Source of the DNA: an uncultured Eubacteriales bacterium
GTDB lineage: Bacteria; Bacillota; Clostridia; Oscillospirales; Oscillospiraceae
Assembly: GCA_949283375.1 (NCBI GenBank)
Contig: CASDSM010000019.1
Span: 47,987-111,986, forward strand
Length of the DNA: 64,000 bases
Direction of reading: 5' to 3'
Position numbers and translations under genes: made by a program. A model generated the notes under the pieces. That model saw nothing but the letters and a program-made list of their open reading frames with translations, was not told the DNA's origin and searched no databases. How positions within the stretch are numbered: the first letter of the stretch is position 1; every line of letters begins with the position of its first letter. Positions 16,128-23,934 of this stretch are shown here, piece after piece.

Positions 16128-17090
16128 CTACGCCCCCTGCGTCAGCTCCTCATAGGCCTCCAGTTTGACATTCCACATGGCATAGCCCTCGTCCGCGCGC
16201 CGGTCTGCAAAGGCATAGCGCTCCTGGAGGTAGTCCCCCAGCCAGCGGCTGACCTTCTTTGCCCCGTAGTAGTTCAGGTGATCGCCGTGGTCACGGCTGT
16301 CCGTCTTCCAGTCGATGGGGACCTCCTCCGGCATCAGGTTGAGGTCGACGTAGGTCAGGCCGTACTCCTCCGCCAGCGCCTGGACGGCGTTATGCTTGGC
16401 GTAGGACCAGTCCTGCTCACTGGGCACGCTGATGAGCGCCAGCTCGCACCCCTTCTCCCGGCAGAGTGCGGCCATCCGGTGGAAATAGAGGCGGTTGAGC
16501 CAGGAGATAGACTCCGTCTCGTCCGACGGGAGCATATACGGCTCCCCCGAGGCGGACTTTTGCTGGGTGCGGAATTTGTAGCCCTTCTGGGTGGTGACGG
16601 CGCTGTACTCCGGCTGGGCAATGAAGTCCTCCGCGCGCAGGCTCTTCCACCGGTCGTGGTACTCCACCGCCGGGAGGTAGGGGTAGAGCTCCCGCGCCAG
16701 AGCGGAGGAGAGCGAGGTGGGCTGAAAGAGGGTGTGCGGCTCGAGCACCACCACGGCGGGGCTCTGGCGTCTGAGTGCCTGGCGCAGGATGGCATAGCCC
16801 TGATAGGTCCTCTGCTTGGTGGTGCCGCAGACATAGGTGGGGATGCCGTGCGCGCGCCAGATCTCCATCGGAGAGATGCCGGCATAGGTCAGGCTGTCGC
16901 CGATGAAGATGGCCTCAATGGAGTCCTCCGGCTCGGCGAGGATCCCCATCGCCTCCGGGTCGGACATGCCCGCCTCCGGCGTATTGTCTTTCGGGCGGAG
17001 CACGCAGCCGGCCAGCCAGAGCAGGACGGTCAATCCGAGCAGGAAGGCGGCCGCGCGCAGGAGGGGGCGGTGTGTCGCTTGATGGTCCAT
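16128..17090 (-). CDS. SGNH-type (DltD-like) envelope acyl-transfer protein
   Basis: This 320-residue protein is the last gene of the dlt-like operon. After an N-terminal hydrophobic segment it has an SGNH/GDSL hydrolase fold: IFIGDSLTYAG holds the candidate nucleophile S66, and DHGDHLNYYGAKK near residue 270 the Asp-His pair. Such proteins partner MBOAT transferases at the outer membrane face and pass the acyl group to a polymer. The N terminus (basic start, hydrophobic run, LAGC with Cys29) reads as a lipobox, so it may be a lipoprotein rather than membrane-helix anchored. It follows the MBOAT gene by 11 bases. The acceptor is unknown. Confidence 0.78.
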   Translation of the reverse strand: MDHQATHRPLLRAAAFLLGLTVLLWLAGCVLRPKDNTPEAGMSDPEAMGILAEPEDSIEAIFIGDSLTYAGISPMEIWRAHGIPTYVCGTTKQRTYQGYAILRQALRRQSPAVVVLEPHTLFQPTSLSSALARELYPYLPAVEYHDRWKSLRAEDFIAQPEYSAVTTQKGYKFRTQQKSASGEPYMLPSDETESISWLNRLYFHRMAALCREKGCELALISVPSEQDWSYAKHNAVQALAEEYGLTYVDLNLMPEEVPIDWKTDSRDHGDHLNYYGAKKVSRWLGDYLQERYAFADRRADEGYAMWNVKLEAYEELTQGA

Positions 17091-17101
17091 GCAGTCCCTC
17101 C

Positions 17102-18691
17102 TCAGAACGCGGCGTAGATGGGGTCTACCGGCTCATAGTTTGCCCCATAGGCGCCAAAGATGACGATGATCAGGATCAGGAGATAATAGCAGGCCCAGCG
17201 CACGGCGAGGGGCCGGGCGGCGAGGCCCTCGCGCACGCGCAGGCCCCGCCCGTGCAGACGGCCCACCGCCGCGACGGCGAGGATGCCGAGCAGGAGGACG
17301 GCATAGTCCTGCCCGTCCATCCCGAGGGAGAGGAAGGTCCCGTCCGCGAAGGAGGCGAGGGTGAATCCGGAGACCATCCGGGCGAACATCGCAAGGCCCG
17401 CCCGCAGCCCGTGGGCGCGGAAGAAGAGCTCGCCGACGCAGACGAGCAGGGCGGTCCGCGCCGCCTGGAAGGCCCGCCAGGGGGCGGACTGCCGGTCCAG
17501 GGCGGTGCGCTGGAAGATGGCCTGAAAGAGCGGCTCGAAGAGGCTGGCGCTCAGGATGAGGGCAAAATGGTACATGCCAAAGAAGATGTAATTCCACGCG
17601 TCCCCGTGCCAGAGGCCGTTGGCCAGCCACACGCAGAAGAGGGCGACAGCGCTGGCGGCCAGCGGCCCGAAGTGGTTGCCCAGGCGCTTGCGGGCGCGGG
17701 TGGTCAGCTCCTTCATCCGGCCGGAGACCGCCACGGGGTAGAAGATATAATCCTTGAACCAAGCGCCCAGGGTGATGTGCCACCGGGTCCAGAACTCGGA
17801 GATGGAGCGGGCGGCGAAGGGCTGGCGGAAGTTCTCCGGCAGGCGGACGCCGAAGATCTCCGCGCTGCCGATGACCACGTCCATCGTGCCGGAGAATTCC
17901 ATGTACTCCTGCACGGTAAAGAGGACCATTGCGAGGAACATCATCCCGCCGTCATAACTCTCATAGTTGGAAAAGAGCTCCTTGATGGGCAGATTCACCC
18001 GGTCGGCGAGGACGATCTTTTTCGCCAGGCCCCAGCCGATGCGCTGGAGGCCGGAGGTGAGGCGGCCGTACTCCAGCCCCGCGCCCTGCCAGAGCTGGGC
18101 GGCAGTGTCGCCATAGCGGCTGATGGGCCCCTGCATCAGGCCGGGGAAGAAGGACAGCCAGAGGGCGAGGCGGCCAAAGTGACGGTCCGCCTGCACCGTA
18201 CCGCGGTAGACGTCGATCAGGTAGCTCAGCGCCTGCAGGGTGTAAAACGAGATGCCGATGGGCAGGACAAAGGCCGGCACCGGCAGCTCCACCGGGCTTT
18301 GGAGCAGGGCGAGGAGGGCGTTGGCGTTCTTGCAGAAGAAGGCGGCATATTTCAGCGTGAGCAGGATGGCGAGCTGAGAGAGGATGCCCGCAGCGGCCAG
18401 GGCGCGCAGGCGGGGGAGGTATTTCGCCTTCACCGCCTTCCGCTGGGCGCGGGGGACAGACTTCGCCTCCGCCCTCTGCCGCTCCAGCACGACGGAGAGC
18501 CGCAGGCCGAGCAGGTAGACCGTCAGCGTGGTGAGCAGCAGCCAGAGCACCAGGCGGCCGCTGATGGACCAGGAGAAGAGGTAGCTCGCCGCGAGGAGAA
18601 CACCCCAACGGAGCCGTTGGGGTGTCAGTCCATAGACCAGAATGACCAGTCCGAGAAAGAGCAGGTAGGGCGCGCCGCAGTAGGAGGCCAT
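17102..18691 (-). CDS. MBOAT O-acyltransferase (DltB/AlgI family)
   Basis: This 529-residue protein with about ten or more membrane helices belongs to the membrane-bound O-acyltransferase family. The invariant catalytic His is H362 in NGLWHGDAWNYIFFGMYH, and a second conserved His is H305 in FWTRWHITLG; PISRYGDTAAQL matches the DltB/AlgI loop. In dlt systems this protein takes the aminoacyl group from the carrier protein on the cytoplasmic side and moves it across the membrane. It lies three bases after the carrier-protein gene, whose 3' end holds its AGGAGGAGG site. Without the operon it could equally be an alginate-type acetyltransferase; the ACP and ligase argue for aminoacyl transfer. Confidence 0.9.
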   Translation of the reverse strand: MASYCGAPYLLFLGLVILVYGLTPQRLRWGVLLAASYLFSWSISGRLVLWLLLTTLTVYLLGLRLSVVLERQRAEAKSVPRAQRKAVKAKYLPRLRALAAAGILSQLAILLTLKYAAFFCKNANALLALLQSPVELPVPAFVLPIGISFYTLQALSYLIDVYRGTVQADRHFGRLALWLSFFPGLMQGPISRYGDTAAQLWQGAGLEYGRLTSGLQRIGWGLAKKIVLADRVNLPIKELFSNYESYDGGMMFLAMVLFTVQEYMEFSGTMDVVIGSAEIFGVRLPENFRQPFAARSISEFWTRWHITLGAWFKDYIFYPVAVSGRMKELTTRARKRLGNHFGPLAASAVALFCVWLANGLWHGDAWNYIFFGMYHFALILSASLFEPLFQAIFQRTALDRQSAPWRAFQAARTALLVCVGELFFRAHGLRAGLAMFARMVSGFTLASFADGTFLSLGMDGQDYAVLLLGILAVAAVGRLHGRGLRVREGLAARPLAVRWACYYLLILIIVIFGAYGANYEPVDPIYAAF

Positions 18692-18694
18692 CCC

Positions 18695-18925
18695 TTACCC
18701 CTCCTCCTGCAGGCGCTGGACCATCGCCCAGATCGCCTGGGCGGAGTTGAAGTTGGCGGGGACGATCTCCACCGCCGGAACGGTGACGTCAAAGGCGTCC
18801 TCCAGCTCGGCGACGAGGGAGATGATCGCGAGCGAGTCGAGATGGTGGTCGTCGATCAGCTTGTCGCAGGTGGCGTAGTCCACCGCGGGGTTGAGCTCCT
18901 GCAGGATCTCCATCAGTTCATCCAT
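18695..18925 (-). CDS. Acyl/aminoacyl carrier protein (DltC-like)
   Basis: This 76-residue four-helix carrier protein carries the phosphopantetheine attachment Ser31 in DDHHLDSLAIISLVAELE, a DltC- or PCP-type DSL motif. It is presumably charged by the adenylation enzyme (20128-21642) and read by the decarboxylase and the MBOAT protein. It lies between the decarboxylase (15 bases upstream) and MBOAT (three bases downstream) genes. Its size and acidic character fit DltC better than the fatty-acid AcpP, whose surroundings (plsX, fabD) are absent. Confidence 0.9.
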   Translation of the reverse strand: MDELMEILQELNPAVDYATCDKLIDDHHLDSLAIISLVAELEDAFDVTVPAVEIVPANFNSAQAIWAMVQRLQEEG

Positions 18926-18940
18926 GTTGTTTCCTTCCTT

Positions 18941-20131
18941 TCATCGTGTCTCAAAAGACGGTGTGTTGAGCGGGGCGGTGGGGAGATGGCCCCGGACCTG
19001 ACGAATCGCCCCGTCCTCCCCCAGCAGGCCCACGGCGGGGAGGGCGCGGGTGAGAAAGAGGCTGATCCCCTCCGTCATGCAGTACGCCCCCGTCCGCTCA
19101 AAGGCGAAGAGGTCCCCCACCCGCAGGGCGGGGACGGAGAGCTGCTTGACGAGGATATCGTTTGCCGTACACAGCGCCCCGCAGAGGTTCCAGACCTCCT
19201 CCGGCCGGTCCTTCCCGTCCTGGAGGATCTGGAAGTGGGGCAGTTTCATCGCCATCGTCTGGCCGAAATAGACCAGATGGTGCATGCCCCCGTCCAAAAT
19301 GGCGTAGTTCTCCCCCCGGTTGCGCTTGACGTCCGCCACGCCGGTGAGGTAGGTGCCGCAGGAGGCGGCGATGCTCCGACCAAGCTCCAGCGTGACCGCG
19401 CAGGGCCAGGTCAGCCCCTCGCGCAGCAGGCGGGAGAAGTGGTCGAGAAAGAGGCCCTCGTCCCAGTCCTCCCCCTGGAAGTAGCGCACCGGAAAGCCGG
19501 GACCGTACTCCAGCTCGCGCGCCCGGAAGCCGTACTCGTCCGCAAGGAAGTGCAGCAGCTCGTCGAGCCGGGCGATCTCCCGCGCGAGCTTCTTCTCCGA
19601 GGCCTTCTGCGTGCCGGAGAAGAACTGGATGCCAAGGAGCTCCAGCCAGGGGTGGTCTCCCCGCGTCCGGACCAGGCGCTCGAGCACCGTGCGGTCCATA
19701 CCGAACTGGTTGCCGCTCGTGAGGCGCAGCAGGACGCGCAGCCTCTTCCCACGCGCTGCTGCCAGGCGGGAGAGGAGGAGAAACTGCCCCTCTGACTCGG
19801 CGGTGTAGACCGCCCGATCCCCCACTTCGTCCACCATCGCCGCCGTCTCCGCCTCCGACTTATAGACGCCGGAGAGGACGAGCTGCTCCGGCGGGACGCC
19901 TCCCGCGCGGCAGACCTGATATTCCCCGTAGGAGCAGACCTCGAACCGGTCCGCCCACTGCGCGGCGGACTGGGCGAGGAAGGGGTTCGCCTTCACGGCG
20001 TAGCACAGCTGCACCCCCTCCGGGAGGGAGGCGCGCAGGAGGTCCAGCCGCGCATGCAGCGCGCCGAGGTCAAAGACATAGCAGGGCGTCCCGAGCTGGG
20101 CGCGGGCCATCTCCAGCTGATATGGGGTCAT
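18941..20131 (-). CDS. PLP-dependent amino-acid decarboxylase, fold type III (LysA/BtrK-like)
   Basis: This 396-residue protein has the alanine racemase-like barrel and C-terminal beta domain of DAP/ornithine decarboxylases. The PLP lysine is K47 in CYAVKANP, the phosphate-binding segment is ELGR at 249-252, the cross-subunit Cys/Asp pair is C321 and D325 in LCGALCTAND, and GAY at 348-350 matches the family. The PLP-stacking His of the GxHxHxGS motif is replaced (GIQFFSGTQ, F171). It starts inside the stop of the adenylation gene (ATGA) and is followed by the ACP gene. This position suggests it decarboxylates a carrier-bound or soon-to-be-loaded amino acid, as BtrK does in butirosin synthesis. 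It is unlikely to be the housekeeping LysA. Confidence 0.83.
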   Translation of the reverse strand: MTPYQLEMARAQLGTPCYVFDLGALHARLDLLRASLPEGVQLCYAVKANPFLAQSAAQWADRFEVCSYGEYQVCRAGGVPPEQLVLSGVYKSEAETAAMVDEVGDRAVYTAESEGQFLLLSRLAAARGKRLRVLLRLTSGNQFGMDRTVLERLVRTRGDHPWLELLGIQFFSGTQKASEKKLAREIARLDELLHFLADEYGFRARELEYGPGFPVRYFQGEDWDEGLFLDHFSRLLREGLTWPCAVTLELGRSIAASCGTYLTGVADVKRNRGENYAILDGGMHHLVYFGQTMAMKLPHFQILQDGKDRPEEVWNLCGALCTANDILVKQLSVPALRVGDLFAFERTGAYCMTEGISLFLTRALPAVGLLGEDGAIRQVRGHLPTAPLNTPSFETR

Positions 20132-21642
20132 CTCCGTCTCCCTCCCATCCCGCGCAGGGCGGCGCGGTCGAGCTTTCCGTTTTTCGTCATTGGCATCTCC
20201 TCAAGCGGGACGAGGCGGTTGGGGATCATAAAGCGGGGCAGAGCCTCGCTCAGGGTCCGGTGCAGCGCCCCCTTCTCCAGCGCGCCCACATAGAAGCCGA
20301 GGAGCTTGCCCCGCTCCTGGTCAAAGAGGCAGCAGGCGCGCACGACGCCGGGGACCGCCATCATCGCCCGCTCGATCTCCTCCAGCTCGATGCGGTGGCC
20401 CATGTGCTTGATCTGAAAGTCCTTCCGCCCGGCGAAGACGAGCTCCCCGCTCTCATTCCAGCGGGCGAGGTCCCCCGTCCGGTAGATGGTCTCCGGATAG
20501 CTGCGGTTGCGCGGGTCGGGGACGAAGTGGGCCGCCGTCTGCTCCGGGTCGTTGTAGTAGCCCAGGGCGAGGCAGGTCCCGCGGACGCAGAGCTCCCCCA
20601 CCGCATCGGGCGCGGTGATCTCCCGGTCCTCTCCGTCGAGCAGGAAGACCTCCTCGTTCGGGAAGGGCCGCCCGATGGGGAGCACACCGCCGTAGTCCCG
20701 CGACCGGTCCACGACGTGGTAGGTGCAGTTGCAGGTGATCTCGGTGGGACCGTAAAGGTTCACAAAGGTGGCATGGGGCAGCTTCTCCATCCACATGCGC
20801 AGGTGCCGCTCCGGCATCACCTCACCGGAGAAGAGGACCTTGTCCACCCGCCCGGGCACGCGGTAATCCAGCGCGTGGAAGGTGGTGACCAGGCAGAGGG
20901 CGGAGACCGCCCAGATCAGGGTGGTCACGCCGTGTCCGGCCACAAAGTCGAGCAGCTCCGCCGGACGGGAGAAGAGCCGCCGGGGGATGATGGCCAGCGT
21001 GGCCCCCACCGCCAGGGCGGAGTAGATGTCCTTCACCGACACATCAAAGTCAAAGGGGGCCTGATTGCCGAGCACGTCCCGCTGCGTGATGTCAAACAGG
21101 CGGGTGAAGTGGCCGATGAAGTCGATCACCGACCGGTGGCTCACCAGCACCCCCTTGGGCTGGCCGGTGGAACCGGAGGTGAAGTTCGCGTAGAGCGGGT
21201 CGCAGTCCAGGTGCCGCGCCCGCGCGGCGGCGAGGGCGTCCTCCTCCACCGCGCTCTCCCGAAGCGACTCGATGCGCAGGATGCGCCCGTCCGGGAAGAG
21301 GGTGCGCGCCAGGGCGAAATGGGCCTCGTCCGTGACTGCCCATCCGGCCTGGAGGACGGACTGGATCTGCCCCAACCGGTGCTCCGGGAGCTCCGGGCTG
21401 AGCAGGACGTAGAACGCGCCCGCCCCGGCGATGCCGAGGAAGGCGGTGAGGGCGTCGTTGGATTTCTCCAGCACCACCGCCACCGGCCCGGAGACGATCC
21501 CCCGCGCCAGCAGGCCGGAGGAGACGCGCCGGACCCGGCCCAGCAGGGCGGCGTAGGTGAGCGCGCCGTGCTCGTCCACCACGGCGGTTTGATCGGGCAG
21601 ACGGTGGGCGGAGCGCTCGAGATATTGCAAGACATGTTCCAT
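20128..21642 (-). CDS. Amino-acid adenylation enzyme (DltA-like AMP-dependent ligase)
   Basis: This 504-residue stand-alone adenylation protein activates an amino acid as aminoacyl-AMP and loads it on the operon's carrier protein. Motifs appear in order: A3 FTSGSTGQPKG at 154-164, A4 FDFDVSVKDIY at 197-207, A5 NLYGPTEIT near 295, A7 YRTGDLARW, A8 GRKDFQIKHMGHRIELEEIE, and A10 NGKLDR with catalytic K490. D200 is the usual alpha-amine-binding Asp; K204 occupies the specificity position often held by Met/Trp/hydrophobic residues in D-Ala or neutral-residue enzymes. It is the first gene of a five-gene operon. Substrate is not D-Ala by default; an acidic amino acid is an inference. Confidence 0.88.
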   Translation of the reverse strand: MEHVLQYLERSAHRLPDQTAVVDEHGALTYAALLGRVRRVSSGLLARGIVSGPVAVVLEKSNDALTAFLGIAGAGAFYVLLSPELPEHRLGQIQSVLQAGWAVTDEAHFALARTLFPDGRILRIESLRESAVEEDALAAARARHLDCDPLYANFTSGSTGQPKGVLVSHRSVIDFIGHFTRLFDITQRDVLGNQAPFDFDVSVKDIYSALAVGATLAIIPRRLFSRPAELLDFVAGHGVTTLIWAVSALCLVTTFHALDYRVPGRVDKVLFSGEVMPERHLRMWMEKLPHATFVNLYGPTEITCNCTYHVVDRSRDYGGVLPIGRPFPNEEVFLLDGEDREITAPDAVGELCVRGTCLALGYYNDPEQTAAHFVPDPRNRSYPETIYRTGDLARWNESGELVFAGRKDFQIKHMGHRIELEEIERAMMAVPGVVRACCLFDQERGKLLGFYVGALEKGALHRTLSEALPRFMIPNRLVPLEEMPMTKNGKLDRAALRGMGGRRR

Positions 21643-21674
21643 GAATATGACCTCAGACTGCGTGATTTGACCTA

Positions 21675-21703
21675 AGTCTAAACACTCTTCCGGTCGATTT
21701 CAA
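21675..21703 (-). promoter_or_regulatory. Candidate promoter of the dlt-like operon
   Basis: On the minus strand TTGAAA (21698-21703) and TAGACT (21675-21680) are 17 bases apart, about 33 bases before the adenylation start. Bases 21700-21780 upstream are AT-rich against GC-rich surroundings, as in UP elements or laterally shuffled control regions. Confidence 0.5.
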
Positions 21704-21796
21704 TTAAATAGTTCTTAATTTATCTGTAAATTCCAATTAGTTCCTCTCATTTCAGGGCGGATATTCCTGTATTTTCCATTTCCCGTGTGATGCGGC

Positions 21797-21839
21797 AGAG
21801 GGCCCGCCGGAGCGAAGCGTTCCCTCCGGCGAGCCCTCT
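21797..21839 (-). terminator. Hairpin after the sporulation sigma gene
   Basis: Fifteen-base arms with one mismatch (21797-21811 with 21825-21839) follow the sigma-factor stop. The U tract is poor. Confidence 0.6.
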
Positions 21840-21854
21840 GGGGTCGGTGTGCTG

Positions 21855-22559
21855 TTATCTGCGGCGCGGCTGCCCCGGCGGCCCCTCCAGCGCAGCCTGA
21901 AGCTTTTGCAGGGCGCGCTTTTCCAGGCGGGAGACATAGGAGCGCGAGATGCCCCACTCGGCGGCGATCTCGCGCTGGGTGCGTGGCGGCTGTCCGGCGA
22001 GGCCGTAGCGGCGGGTGATGATGTCCCGCTCCCGCTCGTCTAGCGCCGTGCCGACACAGCGGCGGACGTGGGAGACCGCCTCTCTCGTCTCCAGTTCGTC
22101 CAGCACGTTGTCCTCCACCCGGATGACGTCCATCAGGGAGAGCGCGCCGGAGGCGTCATCGTTCTCCAGCGCCTCGGACAGGCTCACCTCCCCCGCCGCG
22201 CGGCGGGTCTTGCGGAGGTACATGAGGATCTCATTTTCAATACACCTGGCCGCATAGGTGGTCAGCTTGATCTTTCTGCCCGGCTGGTAGGTGTTGATCC
22301 CCTTGATGAGGCCGATGGTGCCGATGGAGATCAGGTCGTCTGTGTCTCCGGTCTGGGTGTAGTATTTCTTGACGATGTGCGCCACCAGGCGCAGGTTGTG
22401 CTCCACCAGCTTGTTGCGCGCCTCCAGATCCCCCCGCGCCGCCCGGAGGAGGTATCCCTCCTCTTCCTCCGGCTTGAGCGGCCGCGGGAAGGAGGAGCCG
22501 GAGGTGACCCGCAGGCTGAACAGAGTCCCCTGCAGCAGAAGGGCCAAAAGAGAAATCAT
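21855..22559 (-). CDS. sigK: Sporulation sigma factor, SigK-like
   Basis: This 234-residue sigma-70 family protein directs RNA polymerase to late mother-cell sporulation genes. Region 2 is seen in NKLVEHNLRLVAHIVKKYY and DDLISIGTIGLIKGINTYQP, and region 4 HTH in TQREIAAEWGISRSYVSRLE. The first 20-25 residues are hydrophobic (ISLLALLLQGTLFSL) and precede SSFPRPLKPEEEE, like the pro-sequence of SigK that is removed at the forespore membrane. SigE is the main alternative; the short hydrophobic leader and SSFP junction favour SigK. The gene is intact, with no skin-type interruption. Start at 22559 follows AAAGGAG. Confidence 0.88.
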   Translation of the reverse strand: MISLLALLLQGTLFSLRVTSGSSFPRPLKPEEEEGYLLRAARGDLEARNKLVEHNLRLVAHIVKKYYTQTGDTDDLISIGTIGLIKGINTYQPGRKIKLTTYAARCIENEILMYLRKTRRAAGEVSLSEALENDDASGALSLMDVIRVEDNVLDELETREAVSHVRRCVGTALDERERDIITRRYGLAGQPPRTQREIAAEWGISRSYVSRLEKRALQKLQAALEGPPGQPRRR

Positions 22560-22729
22560 TGCCGTCCATCTCCTTTCTGCTGACAGTCTATTCCCCGTCA
22601 GGTTGTCTCTCACCCGGAAAGGCCGCCGTCCGGCACGGGTGTCCCGTCCACAGCGCCGCCCCGGAGCGCAGGCAGCAGCCGCTCCAGGCAGAGGGGTCCG
22701 TGCGCGCCTGCAAAAGTGCAGGACCTTAT

Positions 22730-22757
22730 TTGCAGCGAGTCTGTTCTGTGGTAAAAT
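22730..22757 (+). promoter_or_regulatory. Candidate promoter of the second AraC gene
   Basis: TTGCAG (22730-22735) and TAAAAT (22752-22757) are 16 bases apart, 113 bases before the gene at 22871. The rest of the 311-base gap between sigK and this gene shows nothing else I can name. Confidence 0.5.
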
Positions 22758-22870
22758 AAGAGCGTCATCTCCGTCTGTCCCACAGGGGCGCGGAAATGAC
22801 GCATCAGGGTGCTTTGCTGCGGTTTTGCAGGACAGGCCTCGCAGATTGACGGGACGGAGGAGATGACATC

Positions 22871-23854
22871 ATGCAGCAGGAACTGATGGAGCAGCTGCGG
22901 CGGATCACGCCGGAGGAACAGGCCATTCTGGACGGCCGGACCGATTTGCAGATGGACCTGTATGCCTCCGGGCGCGCGTCTGTGTTTGACAGCCGGAAGC
23001 TGCTCGAGCACGGCCGCCTCATCGATATCCGGCCCCACACCCGCTTTGCCCACTTTCCCAAGCACCGGCACAACTATGTGGAGCTGCTCTATATGTGCTC
23101 CGGCAGCACCACCCACATCATCAACGACACGGAGCGGGTGACCGTCAGGGAGGGGGACCTGATCTTCTTCCACCAGAATGTATACCATGAGATCCTTCCC
23201 GCCGGGCGGGAGGATATCGGGGTCAACTTCCTCATCCTGCCGGAGTTCTTTGACCGGGCGATCACCATGCTGGAGGACAGCAACGTGCTGCGGGAGTTCC
23301 TGCTCTCCACCATCTCCAGCGATCAGTCCACCTCCCACTACCTGCATTTTCAGGCCAGGGGGATCGTGCCGGTGGAGCATCTGCTCGAGTCCATGATCTG
23401 GACGCTGCTCAACCAGGTCCCCCGGGTGAACACCATCAATCAGATCTCGATGGGACTGCTGTTTCTGAACCTGTCCCTGTTTGCAGAGCAGATCAACCGC
23501 GATCAGCCCGGTCAGGAGGAGCAGAACACGGTGTTCTATATCCTGAAATACATCGAGAGCCACTACAAGAGCGGCACACTGGCCGAGGTGTCCGCCCTGC
23601 TCTCCCTCCCCACCTACACGGTGAGCCGGCTGCTGAAAAAGCACACCGGCGCCAACTTTAAGGAGCTGCTCCAGAAGCGCAGGCTCCAGCAGGCGGCCTA
23701 TCTGCTCTCCAATACGCCTCTGACGGTGGAGCGGATCTTGGAGCACATCGGCTACGACAACAGCAGCTACTTTCACAACCGTTTCCGGGCGGTATACGGG
23801 TGCTCGCCCAGGGCATACCGGGCCGCGCACCGGGAAAGCGGGACGGACAAATAA
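22871..23854 (+). CDS. AraC-family regulator with N-terminal cupin domain
   Basis: This 327-residue protein has a cupin sensor at about residues 50-120 (HFPKHRHNYVELLYMCSG, then REGDLIFFHQNVYHEI), a helical linker, and a C-terminal AraC HTH pair (LAEVSALLSLPTYTVSRLLKK; YDNSSYFHNRFRAVYG). Cupin-type AraC proteins usually sense small sugars or related ligands. A GGAGGAG site precedes the ATG. It is monocistronic, between divergent sigK and the convergent hydrogenase gene, so its target is not obvious from context. Confidence 0.88.
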   Translation: MQQELMEQLRRITPEEQAILDGRTDLQMDLYASGRASVFDSRKLLEHGRLIDIRPHTRFAHFPKHRHNYVELLYMCSGSTTHIINDTERVTVREGDLIFFHQNVYHEILPAGREDIGVNFLILPEFFDRAITMLEDSNVLREFLLSTISSDQSTSHYLHFQARGIVPVEHLLESMIWTLLNQVPRVNTINQISMGLLFLNLSLFAEQINRDQPGQEEQNTVFYILKYIESHYKSGTLAEVSALLSLPTYTVSRLLKKHTGANFKELLQKRRLQQAAYLLSNTPLTVERILEHIGYDNSSYFHNRFRAVYGCSPRAYRAAHRESGTDK

Positions 23855-23856
23855 AG

Positions 23857-23894
23857 GGACCTGTCGCAGAATCTTTCCACTCTGCGACAGGTCC
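23857..23894. terminator. Intrinsic terminator, convergent genes
   Basis: A perfect 14-bp stem (23857-23870 with 23881-23894) with a ten-base loop lies between the AraC and hydrogenase genes; AT-rich sequence follows on the plus strand. Confidence 0.85.
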
Positions 23895-23934
23895 TCATAT
23901 TATATGTGCGTTTCGTCCTGTGCGGCGGCTGGGA

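Noticed and set aside
21643-21780. A possible dltX-like small gene before the adenylation gene
   Set aside because: No short frame with a ribosome site and membrane helix was found there; the region looks like a promoter.
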